Positions 9,023 through 17,909 of a stretch of 64,000 nt of DNA are shown piece by piece. Origin of the DNA: Alloalcanivorax dieselolei B5. Its GTDB lineage: Bacteria > Pseudomonadota > Gammaproteobacteria > Pseudomonadales > Alcanivoracaceae. Numbering within the stretch: the first letter of the stretch is position 1; every line of letters starts with the position of its first letter. The stretch is taken from positions 4,545,001 to 4,609,000 of the forward strand of contig NC_018691.1 in the NCBI RefSeq assembly GCF_000300005.1, read 5' to 3'. Made by a program: the position numbers and the translations under genes. The notes under the pieces were generated by a model. The model had not been told where the DNA came from, did not search any database, and saw only the letters and a program-made list of their open reading frames with translations.

Positions 9023-10603
9023 CTAGAGGCTGAAGAAGCCCTCCGCTTTCCGTTTTCCTTCCCTGTACTCGTCTCTGAGCAACCGCTTCAGCAGCTTGCC
9101 GTTGGGCTCACGGGGCAGCGTGTCGCGGAATTCCAGCGTGCGCGGACACTTGATCGACGACAGCTTGTCACGGCAGAAACTCAGCAACTCCGTGGCCAGT
9201 TCCGCGGTGCCCGGCCTGTCCTCACGGGACTGCACGATGGCGTGCACGGATTCCCCCATCTCCTCATTGGGGATGCCGATCACCGCCACGTCGAATACGG
9301 CGCGATGTCCCATCAGGGTATTTTCCACCTCCTGCGGGTAGATGTTAACGCCGCCGGAGATGATCATGTTGCTCTTGCGGTCGGTGAGATACAGGTAACC
9401 GTCCTCATCCAGCCAGCCGATATCCCCGACACAGGCCCAGCCCTGGTCATTGTGCGCCTCGGCGGTCTTGGACGGATCCTTGTGGTATTCAAACGGGTGG
9501 CCACCGGAGAAGTAGATGGCGCCTTCCTGGCCAATGGGCAGCTCCTCACCGGTTTCCTCGTCGACGATATGCAGGGTGCCGTAGATCGCCTTGCCCACGG
9601 TACCGGTGTGCTTCTTCCAGTCCTCGCTGTTGGTCATGGTCAGACCGGCGCCCTCGGTGCTGCCGTAGTACTCATAAATCACCGGGCCCCACCAGTCGAT
9701 CATGGCCTGCTTGGTGGTCACCGGACAGGGCGCCGCCGCGTGCACCGCCATTTTCAGGCTGGAGACGTCATAGCGGCTACGCACTTCCTCGGGCAGGTGC
9801 AGCATGCGGTGGAACATGGTCGGCACCCACTGGCTATGGGTGACCTTGTATTTCTGGATGTTTTCCAGTGCCCGCTGCGGATCGAACTTCTCCATGATCA
9901 CCGCGGTGCCGCCGAGCACCAGCACGCCGCGGGTCCATTTGAGCGGCGCGGCATGGTAATACGGCGCCGGAGACAGGTAGACCATGTCGCCGTTGCCGCC
10001 GAACGCCAGTTCGATCAACCCCGCCAGGGTTTCGGTGCTGCCCACCGGCAGGCCGCTGATTTCCGGTTTCACCCCCTTGGGGCGGCCGGTGGTGCCGGAA
10101 GAGTAGAGCATGTCGCTGCCTTCCCGGGCGCCGGGCAGCGCCTCCGGAGACTGTCCTGCCATGGCCTGTTCCAGGGATTCACAGCCCGGTAGCGGCTCAT
10201 CCAGCATGAAGATCTTCGGCGCCAACGGCAGCTCACCAATGGCCTCAACCAGTTCCGGGGTGGCGGTTTGCGCACTGAGGATCACCACCCGGGCCTCGCA
10301 ATCCTCGAGAATGTAGAGCACTTCTTCCGGCTTCAGCCGGGTACTGACGAAGGTGTAGTAAAGACCGGCGTAATGGCCACCCCACTGGACCGCCGGGCAC
10401 TCCAGGCGATTTTCCAGCAAACAGGCGATATGATCACCGTAATCCAGTCCTTCGTTCTGCAGCACCCGGGCCAAGCGGTTGGCGAAGGCGTCCAGCTCCG
10501 CATAACTCATACTGCGGCCGGTATCCGCGAGAATCACGGCGGGATGATCGGGCTTTACCCGTGCGTGCAGACCCGGATGGCGCAGACTGGCTTCCGTGTT
10601 CAT
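9023..10603 (-). CDS. AMP-forming acyl-CoA ligase
   Basis: A 526-residue member of the ANL superfamily that activates a carboxylic acid with ATP and CoA. The ATP-binding loop SSGTTGRPKGVKPEI, the YYGSTEGAG motif, the ACVGDIGWLDEDGYLYLTDR hinge region and the catalytic lysine in REPNGKLLKR are all present. Substrate cannot be read from sequence; fatty or cyclic acids are plausible. The start is supported by AGGAGAGG before the ATG. It is transcribed on its own, with the LysR gene upstream on the same strand 130 bases away. A second, clearly different ligase is at 16190-17818. Confidence 0.88.
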   Translation of the reverse strand: MNTEASLRHPGLHARVKPDHPAVILADTGRSMSYAELDAFANRLARVLQNEGLDYGDHIACLLENRLECPAVQWGGHYAGLYYTFVSTRLKPEEVLYILEDCEARVVILSAQTATPELVEAIGELPLAPKIFMLDEPLPGCESLEQAMAGQSPEALPGAREGSDMLYSSGTTGRPKGVKPEISGLPVGSTETLAGLIELAFGGNGDMVYLSPAPYYHAAPLKWTRGVLVLGGTAVIMEKFDPQRALENIQKYKVTHSQWVPTMFHRMLHLPEEVRSRYDVSSLKMAVHAAAPCPVTTKQAMIDWWGPVIYEYYGSTEGAGLTMTNSEDWKKHTGTVGKAIYGTLHIVDEETGEELPIGQEGAIYFSGGHPFEYHKDPSKTAEAHNDQGWACVGDIGWLDEDGYLYLTDRKSNMIISGGVNIYPQEVENTLMGHRAVFDVAVIGIPNEEMGESVHAIVQSREDRPGTAELATELLSFCRDKLSSIKCPRTLEFRDTLPREPNGKLLKRLLRDEYREGKRKAEGFFSL

Positions 10604-10733
10604 GAACCTCTCCTAGCGTTGTTGTTTTTGGATGTCGCCCGGCAGGCGTCAACCCTTGATGTTGCCTGGGAGAAAGCGGCGGGTATTCGTCAGAACCGAC
10701 TATTTTGTCATGGCCAAACCGATCAGCACCGGA

Positions 10734-11633
10734 CTACACCGAGGCCAGCGCCGGCCGCGACGGCTCGTCCAGATCCGGTAACCAGGACCCTTCCATGAAG
10801 GCCCGCAACGGCCGGCTCCAGGTCTCCTCCTCGGCGGTGGCGATGGCGGTGGTCACCGCCGACAACGCTTCCGGCAAGGCCACCGAGTGCAGCGGATAGC
10901 GATGGCGGTACTGAAGCACCGTGGATTCCGGCAATACCGCCAGCCCCATACCCGCGCTGACACAGCCCAGAATGGCGTCCAGGCTGCCCAGCTCATGGAT
11001 CGGCGCCGGGGGCGCGCCCTGCTCCGCCAGCAGCACCGACACCGTCTGCCGGTAACCACAGCCCTGACGGAAAGACAAAAAGGAGGTGCGTGACAATTCC
11101 GCCGCGCACGGCACGCCATCGAGCGGCCGGCCACTCACCAATACCAACCGTTCACGGAACACCGGCCTCATGATCAGACCATCGCCGACGTTACCGGCAA
11201 TCACGAACGCCGCGTCCAGGCGCCCCTCGCGAAGTTCGTCCAGCAAGCAGGCGGAAGGACTGGTGCGCAAATTCAGGGAGACCGCCGGCCAGCGTCGACT
11301 GAAAGCGGGCAGCACTTTCGGCAAATGCACGGCGGCGGTGGTTTCCATGCTGCCCAGGCGCAATTCTCCGGTGGGTTCGCCACCGCCCTTGAAGTGGTTG
11401 AGCGCCTCATTATGCAAATCACCGATGCGGCGGGCGTATCCCAGCAATTGATGCCCCGCGGACGTGAGCGCCACCGGATTGCGGCGCTCCAACACACGCA
11501 CGCCCAGCTCGCTTTCCAGCTTCTTGATATGGGCAGTGACGTTGGACTGCACCGTATGCAGGCTCTCGGCGGCGGCACTGAAACTACCGCTCTCCACCAC
11601 GGCCTGAAAGATTTCCAGGGATCGGATCAGCAT
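10734..11633 (-). CDS. LysR-family transcriptional regulator
   Basis: The 299-residue product has the N-terminal winged helix-turn-helix of LysR proteins (IRSLEIFQAVVESGSFSAAA and TVQSNVTAHIKKLESELG) and a C-terminal effector domain starting about residue 90. It most likely regulates the acyl-CoA ligase downstream on the same strand or an unlinked target; there is no adjacent divergent structural gene within 260 bases except the LuxR regulator. I start at MLIRSLEIFQ (11633) because AGAGGG lies 9 bases upstream; an ATG at 11642 abuts that site directly. Confidence 0.88.
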   Translation of the reverse strand: MLIRSLEIFQAVVESGSFSAAAESLHTVQSNVTAHIKKLESELGVRVLERRNPVALTSAGHQLLGYARRIGDLHNEALNHFKGGGEPTGELRLGSMETTAAVHLPKVLPAFSRRWPAVSLNLRTSPSACLLDELREGRLDAAFVIAGNVGDGLIMRPVFRERLVLVSGRPLDGVPCAAELSRTSFLSFRQGCGYRQTVSVLLAEQGAPPAPIHELGSLDAILGCVSAGMGLAVLPESTVLQYRHRYPLHSVALPEALSAVTTAIATAEEETWSRPLRAFMEGSWLPDLDEPSRPALASV

Positions 11634-11748
11634 GGCCTTCATCCCTCTTCGCGATAATGAAATAGAGTAGCATCTCAATGGATGATAATACCAAGGCCCC
11701 AGACCCTTTCGCAGCCGGTTCACCGGGACCGCCGCCTCAACGTATACA

Positions 11749-11764
11749 TGTGACATGTTTCACA
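11749..11764. promoter_or_regulatory. Perfect CRP/Vfr-type palindrome upstream of the LuxR pair
   Basis: TGTGA-CATGTT-TCACA is an exact match to the TGTGA-N6-TCACA consensus of CRP and its Pseudomonas homologue Vfr. It lies about 134 bases before the first LuxR gene and some 20 bases upstream of a TATATT hexamer (11783-11788) that could serve as its -10. Activation by a cAMP receptor protein is the simple reading. Confidence 0.65.
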
Positions 11765-11897
11765 TTTTTTCCTGGTCGCCTATATTGTTTAAAGCACACC
11801 CTTTTCATAACGAGAAAAAATCTCCGATCAGGGCCAACATATCGACAACTTCCGCGCATCCAGCTCGACTGAAGCCGGCACCACGGAGAACCGTTCA

Positions 11898-13022
11898 TTG
11901 ACCAACGAGCTACTTGGTTTTGTTGGGGAAATCTACGAGGCTTCCTACAACCCGGGGCACTGGGACGCAGTGACTACCGGCCTGTGTCAACTGCTCAATG
12001 CCCGTTCCGGAGCCCTCTTTCTGGAAGATCATGAGGGCGGAACCCGTGGCATGATCGGTGCCCACGGCTTGCCCAAACCGGTAAGGGCGGCCTATCGCTT
12101 TGGCATATCCCGATACGACTATACGTTTCAACTGCAATACCGCGAGCCGCTGGGCAAGGCCCGCCAGCTTCTCCGGGCGGAAGACGTACGCACCGAGCAT
12201 CCCTTCTATTACCGGCTGGTTCTCAAACCCAATGACATTGGCTTTCTGGCTACCATGAATGTCTATAACGACGATGAATGGCATGTGGGCATCGGCCTGC
12301 ACCGCTCTTTTCAGGCCGCGCCGTTCTCCGACGATGACTGCCTGACCTTGCAGCGGCTCTATCCCCATTTCAAAAGAGCGCTGCGCATTCACAAGGAATT
12401 CCACCGCCTGCGCTGCCGGCAACAGACACTCGAGTCCGCCTTGGGGCGTTTCATGACCGGACTGATCATCCTGGGACCGGATGGTCTTGTGAACTACTGC
12501 AATCCGGTCGCTGAAGCCCTGCTCTCTCGGCACAAGGCATTGACCATCAACAGCAACGGCCAGGCACATGCCCACTATCCTCGGGAAAACCAGCACTTTC
12601 AGGCCTTGCTGACCCAACTGGTCACGGCCGACCGACAGGACGTCACCACCCGTAATCAGGCCATTGGTCTCCATCATCCTGACCGGGAACACGCCCTCAA
12701 CCTGATGCTCGCGCCACTGGAAAACGCCCCGACCAATGAGCCCCAGCCCGCCGGCAGCGTGGCGTTATACCTGTGCGACCCGGATTCCACCTTCAATCTG
12801 CCGGCCGAGGCATTGCGCTCCCTGTATGACATGACGCCCACCGAAGCCAGTGTCGCCATGGGCCTTGTCAACGGCCTGTCCACCATGCAGATCAGTGAGC
12901 AGCATGGGGTCAGTGTGGAGACCATTCGCAGCCAGCTGAAAAGTATTTACCTGAAAATGGGTGTTAACAAGCAGCAGGATGTGATCCGCACTCTGTTATC
13001 CGGCGTCGTGCAGATCAGCTAG
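11898..13022 (+). CDS. LuxR-type transcriptional regulator, first of a tandem pair
   Basis: The 374-residue protein has a C-terminal LuxR-type helix-turn-helix (about 305-370: MTPTEASVAMGLVNGLSTMQ and VSVETIRSQLKSIYLKMGV). It has a long N-terminal half without a receiver phosphorylation site, so it is not a classical response regulator. A central segment around LESALGRFMTGLIILGPDGL resembles a PAS-type sensor. The start is a TTG at 11898 with GGAG 10 bases upstream. It is followed 15 bases later by a homologous gene, so the two are cotranscribed. The signal and targets are unknown. Confidence 0.82.
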   Translation: MTNELLGFVGEIYEASYNPGHWDAVTTGLCQLLNARSGALFLEDHEGGTRGMIGAHGLPKPVRAAYRFGISRYDYTFQLQYREPLGKARQLLRAEDVRTEHPFYYRLVLKPNDIGFLATMNVYNDDEWHVGIGLHRSFQAAPFSDDDCLTLQRLYPHFKRALRIHKEFHRLRCRQQTLESALGRFMTGLIILGPDGLVNYCNPVAEALLSRHKALTINSNGQAHAHYPRENQHFQALLTQLVTADRQDVTTRNQAIGLHHPDREHALNLMLAPLENAPTNEPQPAGSVALYLCDPDSTFNLPAEALRSLYDMTPTEASVAMGLVNGLSTMQISEQHGVSVETIRSQLKSIYLKMGVNKQQDVIRTLLSGVVQIS

Positions 13023-13037
13023 CCAGGAGTTAAAACA

Positions 13038-14222
13038 GTGAAAACGCAAGACCTGACGATGGTTCCCCGGTCGGACCAGGACGCCAGCCTGCCTTTTCCA
13101 TCACTGGATGGGAACACACTTCAGGCGTACAACAAATTGGTAAGCACCCTGTACCGATGCCTGCACGACAATACCGGCTTTCAGTCTTTCTTCGATGCCT
13201 TTCAACAACACTTCAAGGCTTTACAGGGAGGGATTCTCGGGGTTACCTCCAATCCCCAGCGCATGGTGTACGGCTGGACCTTCGGCTACCCGGAAGGGTT
13301 CGAGGAGTGGTATATCAACAGCGACTTGCCGGAAAAAGACGAAGCCCTGACCCGCTATGCGCAGCTGCCCCCGCGGCAGTTCGATTCTTTTCTGGGCGGC
13401 GATAGCAGCCGCACCATCCTCGACATCCTCGGCCCGGAAAGCAGGGCCTGGGCGGAAGCGGTGGGCATGGGCGACAGCGCCGGCATGCTGGTGACCCGGG
13501 AAAACGGCACCAATGTGGTTTTCATGGCCAACCGCCACCAGGATTTCGGGCCTTATACCGATGACGAACTCCTGCAGATGAACCTGCTGGCCCCGCATAT
13601 CGAAAATGCCGTTGCCCTGCACCTGAAGCTGTACCAGTCAAACAGCGACAACGAAAACCTGGCCATGGCGCTCAACCATGTGAACAAGCCCCTGATGGTA
13701 TTCAACGCCCTGGGCAACATTGCACAGGCCAACAATGCCGCGAGGGACCTGCTCGACAACACCGGCAACCTCTTCATCGGTGACGACCAGCGCCTGCACA
13801 GCAGTGACAGACGCCTGACCCGGAAACTGCATGACGCCATCTCCACTGCCATTGTGCTTTCTCATAAAGGTCACCTGGACACACAAACCCTCTTCATCCA
13901 AAACGGTCACGAACGTCTCGCCATTTGCCTGACGCCTCTGGTGGCGAATAGCATCGAACACAATGGCGTGTTGGCGGAATTGTTCAGTTTCGACATCAAT
14001 CTGGTTCCCGATTTTGGCAAGCTGCAATCGCTGTTCCAGTGTACCCCGGCGGAAGCCGGAGTAGCCGTCGATCTGATCCACGGCCTCAGTGCCAACGAAA
14101 TTGCCGTGGCAAAAGAAATTTCCATCCATACCGCCCGTCAGCACATCAAAAACTTGCTGGCCAAGAACGGCTACCGCAAACAGACCGAGCTGGTCTCCAT
14201 GCTGGTGCGGGCCCTGGGGTGA
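13038..14222 (+). CDS. LuxR-type transcriptional regulator, second of a tandem pair
   Basis: A 394-residue paralogue of the preceding gene with the same architecture: an N-terminal sensor-like region, a PAS-like segment near NHVNKPLMVFNALGNIAQAN, and a C-terminal LuxR helix-turn-helix (CTPAEAGVAVDLIHGLSANE and SIHTARQHIKNLLAKNG). The start is GTG with CAGGAG 8 bases upstream, so both members of the pair use non-ATG starts. Paired homologues may form heteromers or sense different signals; this is inference. It ends just before a bidirectional terminator. Confidence 0.82.
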   Translation: MKTQDLTMVPRSDQDASLPFPSLDGNTLQAYNKLVSTLYRCLHDNTGFQSFFDAFQQHFKALQGGILGVTSNPQRMVYGWTFGYPEGFEEWYINSDLPEKDEALTRYAQLPPRQFDSFLGGDSSRTILDILGPESRAWAEAVGMGDSAGMLVTRENGTNVVFMANRHQDFGPYTDDELLQMNLLAPHIENAVALHLKLYQSNSDNENLAMALNHVNKPLMVFNALGNIAQANNAARDLLDNTGNLFIGDDQRLHSSDRRLTRKLHDAISTAIVLSHKGHLDTQTLFIQNGHERLAICLTPLVANSIEHNGVLAELFSFDINLVPDFGKLQSLFQCTPAEAGVAVDLIHGLSANEIAVAKEISIHTARQHIKNLLAKNGYRKQTELVSMLVRALG

Positions 14223-14337
14223 ACACAACGCGAACAAGCCCCAAAAACCCGTCACTCCGGGCTCGCCCCGGAGCCTCCATCAACCCATCCCATTCTCTCC
14301 AAATGCTCTGCCAGCGGAGGGAGATCCCGGCAAACGC

Positions 14338-14365
14338 AAAAAGGGGAGACATCGCTCCCCTTTTT
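14338..14365. terminator. Bidirectional intrinsic terminator
   Basis: AAAAAGGGGAG (14338-14348) and CTCCCCTTTTT (14355-14365) form a perfect 11-bp stem with a 6-base loop. The A/T ends give a T tract on both strands. It separates the second LuxR gene from the convergent lipoprotein gene. Confidence 0.9.
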
Positions 14366-14384
14366 ACTGGGTACTGACAAGGCG

Positions 14385-16052
14385 TTACTGGGGAAGAGCC
14401 TCGTTTTCGCCAACGGGACTCGCCACATCACTGATGAAAAACCCGAGTAAGCTCTCGGTACCGCCATCAATATGACGGAAATCAACAATCACGGAAGTCG
14501 AGTCACGGCCCTTTACGGGCGTAAGCGTCCAACTGCCAGTGGACTGGTCTGGCATGGTTTCCGTGAACATCAGGGTACCGCTTGTCGTGGCTCTCCAAGG
14601 CGCATCAATGGTGCTTGATTCTTCGTCCTCGGTACCAGGCGAGAAGGTGAGCGTACCTGTGCCATCCGCGCTGAGATAAATATTGACCTTGTCATTTTCG
14701 CCAACCAGATCAATGCTGAAGCCAGTCTCCAATCCTTCGAAGAAGCCGTCTTCCTCACGCTCGACAACAACAGTACTGGCATTCCCGGCGAGGTCCTCCA
14801 GCTCCATCCCAAAGCGACCGACACGGCTGAAGGAGAAATCGTTGTCACCATCCGGATGGTGCTCAGTAAAACTCAGATCACCCCATCGCTCCATTGACAG
14901 AGAGTAATAAGGCCCTGAGATTTCATCTATCAGGTTCTTGTTATACAGCCCACCTTCACCATCCGTCTCCACAGTTGCAACCGGATCAAAGCTCTCGCCA
15001 TTGAGCTGGTAAGTACCCCATTCAGAGGACACTTCAACCAATTCCTCACCGCTATAATCCGTCTGGTTATTGTCGTGAACGATGGTGTAGTGGGAATCGT
15101 CCAGAATGGTCAGCACATTGAAGCCGTACTCTTCTTCCAGGTACCAGGCCCCGACAAGGGGGTTGTCCGCATCCTTGATGGGGGTAGCGCTGAACGTGTC
15201 GCCTTCACCAAGATCAAAGTGCAGTTCATCACCCGCCAATACCAGATCAGCGGTGACTTCGCCCCCATCGCCCTCCCAGGTGAGGCCGCCCTGTCCGTCG
15301 GACTCCTCTCTCAGAGTAAAAGTGATTTCACCCGTGCCGGGATTCCAATCGTAGGTTCCCCATTCTGCTGTGGCAGCCCCCTGGTCTTCGTTTCCATAGG
15401 AGTGGGAAAGGATGTAGCGACCATAGTCCAGGAAGGTCAGCACATTACGCTCGGAAGGCCCTTCCAGGATCAGCCAACTGCCGCGCAGATCCGCCTGCTG
15501 GGAGGCGGCGAAATGCGCCTCGGCCTCTTCTTTCGTTACCAGGGTTTTGCCGATAACCTCTTCAGTCGCCACGGCTTCAAAAGCTTCGGCAGACTGATTA
15601 ACCGCCACCTCTTTGCCAATAAAATCATCAAGGGTTTGCTGACTAATGGCAATACCATTGTCCGGGTTGTCGTCGTCATCCAGGGTCTGCAGTAGCCGCA
15701 ATACATTGATCACCACATCCGCATGGTTGCCATCGGCCATATCCGCCGGTGTCACACGTCCGGTTGCCGTTACCGGTGGTAGCTCGGTGTCGCCAATACT
15801 GAAGACAACGGTGTCACCCTCTACGTAATTATATTCCCCCAGCGCATTGGTCTTGCCACTCTGGTTACCTGGGTTGGTCTGATAGTTGATGCCCGCCACC
15901 ACGCTATCGGTGAATACCCCGGTTTCCGTCTCCACGGGAGGCTCGGGCTCTCCGCCGCCGCCATCGCCGCTGCCACCGGATGACGAACCCCCTCCACCAC
16001 AAGCGGTGAGCATCACCGCCAGTGCCAATGTTCCAAGTTTGAATGTTTTCAT
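14385..16052 (-). CDS. Secreted lipoprotein with repeated beta-rich domains, function unknown
   Basis: The 555-residue product has a lipoprotein signal (LALAVMLTAC, cysteine at about residue 17) followed by a Gly/Ser-rich and acidic linker. Residues about 45-110 resemble a surface-protein module with GINYQTNPGNQSGKTNALGEY and a VVFSIGDTELPPV strand. Then come two clear copies of a domain of about 115 residues, beginning LRGSWLILEGPSERNVLTF and LVGAWYLEEEYGFNVLTIL and each containing an EWGTY motif, plus a more diverged C-terminal region. I do not recognise a catalytic family. Start chosen at MKTFKLGT, with GGAGGGG upstream. Its codon composition is more AT-rich than its neighbours. Confidence 0.78.
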   Translation of the reverse strand: MKTFKLGTLALAVMLTACGGGGSSSGGSGDGGGGEPEPPVETETGVFTDSVVAGINYQTNPGNQSGKTNALGEYNYVEGDTVVFSIGDTELPPVTATGRVTPADMADGNHADVVINVLRLLQTLDDDDNPDNGIAISQQTLDDFIGKEVAVNQSAEAFEAVATEEVIGKTLVTKEEAEAHFAASQQADLRGSWLILEGPSERNVLTFLDYGRYILSHSYGNEDQGAATAEWGTYDWNPGTGEITFTLREESDGQGGLTWEGDGGEVTADLVLAGDELHFDLGEGDTFSATPIKDADNPLVGAWYLEEEYGFNVLTILDDSHYTIVHDNNQTDYSGEELVEVSSEWGTYQLNGESFDPVATVETDGEGGLYNKNLIDEISGPYYSLSMERWGDLSFTEHHPDGDNDFSFSRVGRFGMELEDLAGNASTVVVEREEDGFFEGLETGFSIDLVGENDKVNIYLSADGTGTLTFSPGTEDEESSTIDAPWRATTSGTLMFTETMPDQSTGSWTLTPVKGRDSTSVIVDFRHIDGGTESLLGFFISDVASPVGENEALPQ

Positions 16053-16117
16053 GACCCCTCCAGTACTGTTGAAATCGTTCGATGACATAAGGAAACCACT
16101 AGCACCCACCGATCCGC

Positions 16118-16135
16118 ATCCCCCAAATTGGGGAT
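16118..16135. promoter_or_regulatory. ATCCCC...GGGGAT palindrome upstream of the lipoprotein gene
   Basis: ATCCCCCAAATTGGGGAT is a near-perfect palindrome 66 bases before the lipoprotein start. It could be an operator, for example for the LuxR proteins encoded next door. A related shorter palindrome, TCCCC-CAAA-GGGGA, occurs at 39060-39073. No regulator can be assigned. Confidence 0.35.
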
Positions 16136-16189
16136 AAGTAAGTGCTCACATATAGGTTTCAGTCAGATTGACCGAGTACTTTGGAGAGA

Positions 16190-17818
16190 TCAGACGTTGA
16201 GTTGCTCCCGCAACACATGCTTCTGGAATTTTCCGGTGGAGGTTTTCGGCAACTCGTCGACGAAGAACACTTTTTTCGGGCACTTGAAGCCCGCCAACCC
16301 TTCCCGGCAGTGACTGACGATATCTTCCTCGCTCGCCGCCTGTCCTGCCTTCAACGCGATGAAGGCACAGGGAATTTCTCCCCAATGCGGATCGGGGCCG
16401 GCCACCACCGCCGCTTCCAATACCGCCGGATGGGCATACAACACGCTCTCCACTTCCAGGGTGGAGATGTTCTCGCCGCCGGAAATGATGATGTCCTTGG
16501 AACGGTCCTTGATCTCCACGTAGCCGTCCTCATACCACACCCCCAGGTCTCCGGTGTGGAACCAGCCACCGGCAAAGGCTTTTTCAGTGCCCTGCGGATT
16601 GTTGAGATAACCTTTCATGACACTGTGACCACGCACGAACAGTTCGCCCAGGGTAGAACCGTCACGGGGCACCGGCGTCAGTGTGTCCGGGTTCGCCACC
16701 ATCATGTCGGTCATCGACAGCGACAGAATCCCCTGACGCGCCACCTTGTCCGCTTTTTCCTCCAGGGACAGATCCGCCCACGGGTCCTGGAATTCACACA
16801 CCAGACTGGGCCCATAGGTCTCGGTGAGCCCGTACAGGTGGACGATATTGATCCCCAGCTTTTCCATGGCGGCGATGGTGGCAGCCGGTGGCGCGGCGCC
16901 GCCGGTGGCCACGGTCACGGTGTGATCGAAGGGCCGCCGTTGCTCTTCCGGCGCGTTGATCATCATGTTCAATACCACCGGGGCGGCACAGAAATGGGTC
17001 ACCTTGTGCTCGCTGATGGCACGAAAAATCGGTTCCGGGTGCGGCTGGCGCAGACACACGTGGGTGCCGGCCACGGCGGTCACCGCCCAGGGAAAACACC
17101 AGCCGTTGCAGTGGAACATGGGCAGCGTCCAAAGGTAGGCCGCACCCTGGGGCAATCCCAGGCCGATGATGTTGCTCAAGGCATTCAGGTAGGCGCCACG
17201 GTGATGGTAGACCACGCCCTTGGGATCGCCGGTGGTGCCGGAGGTGTAGTTCAGCGTGATCGCCTGCCACTCATCCGCCGGCGCCTGCCAGGTGAAATCG
17301 TCGCGCCCGCGCGCCATCAGTTCATCGAAGGTCAGTTCCCCGACCCGTTCACCGCCCTCGAAAGTCGGATCTTCCACATCCACCACCAGAGGGGAGACCG
17401 AGCAGCGGGACAACGCTTCCCGGCTGCGTTCATGGAATTCCGCATCGGTGAAGAACACCTTGGCCTGGCCGTGATCCAGCATGAACGCCATGGATGCCGC
17501 ATCCAGGCGGGTGTTCTGCGTGTTGAGCACCGCCCCCAGCATCGGGACGGCGAAATGCAGCTCCAGCATTTCCGGCACATTGGGCAGCAACGCCGCCACC
17601 GTATCACCGGGCCCCACTCCCATGGCCCGCAGCGCCGAGGCCAACCGCAAACAGCGCTGATGCGTCTCGCCCCAGGTACGCCGCAGCGGACCATGGATTA
17701 CCGCGGTGCGATAAGGATGCGCCAGCGCGGTACGGGCCAGAAAGGTGAGCGGCGTCAGAGCCGAGAAATTGGCGGCGTTGGGCGTCAGGTCCGCATCGAA
17801 AGCAAGCGTGCTGGACAT
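16190..17818 (-). CDS. AMP-forming acyl-CoA synthetase (DmdB/AlkK-like)
   Basis: The 542-residue enzyme activates a carboxylic acid to its CoA ester. Motifs: LNYTSGTTGDPKGVVYHHRG (ATP loop), YGLTETYGPS, FHTGDLGVWYEDGYVEIKDR and the C-terminal KTSTGKFQKHVLR with the catalytic lysine. The N-terminal layout (SALTPLTFLARTALAHPYRTAV) is that of the medium-chain/methylmercaptopropionate ligase group. It is the last gene of a minus-strand catabolic cluster and probably feeds the acyl-CoA dehydrogenase at 20916-22679. AGGAG precedes the ATG by 9 bases. Exact substrate unknown. Confidence 0.87.
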   Translation of the reverse strand: MSSTLAFDADLTPNAANFSALTPLTFLARTALAHPYRTAVIHGPLRRTWGETHQRCLRLASALRAMGVGPGDTVAALLPNVPEMLELHFAVPMLGAVLNTQNTRLDAASMAFMLDHGQAKVFFTDAEFHERSREALSRCSVSPLVVDVEDPTFEGGERVGELTFDELMARGRDDFTWQAPADEWQAITLNYTSGTTGDPKGVVYHHRGAYLNALSNIIGLGLPQGAAYLWTLPMFHCNGWCFPWAVTAVAGTHVCLRQPHPEPIFRAISEHKVTHFCAAPVVLNMMINAPEEQRRPFDHTVTVATGGAAPPAATIAAMEKLGINIVHLYGLTETYGPSLVCEFQDPWADLSLEEKADKVARQGILSLSMTDMMVANPDTLTPVPRDGSTLGELFVRGHSVMKGYLNNPQGTEKAFAGGWFHTGDLGVWYEDGYVEIKDRSKDIIISGGENISTLEVESVLYAHPAVLEAAVVAGPDPHWGEIPCAFIALKAGQAASEEDIVSHCREGLAGFKCPKKVFFVDELPKTSTGKFQKHVLREQLNV

Positions 17819-17840
17819 GATCGGAGTCTCCTGAATTGAG

Positions 17841-17867
17841 GGCGCCCCATACCGATCACGGGGCGCC
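17841..17867. other. Intercistronic stem-loop between permease and acyl-CoA synthetase
   Basis: GGCGCCCC (17841-17848) and GGGGCGCC (17860-17867) form a perfect 8-bp stem with an 11-base loop, 22 bases upstream of the synthetase start. Neither strand has a T tract, so an mRNA processing or stability role is as likely as termination. Confidence 0.45.
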
Positions 17868-17909
17868 GGGTTGTTGGGTCACTTTGTTGTTTTCGCGGCA
17901 CGGTTCCGT

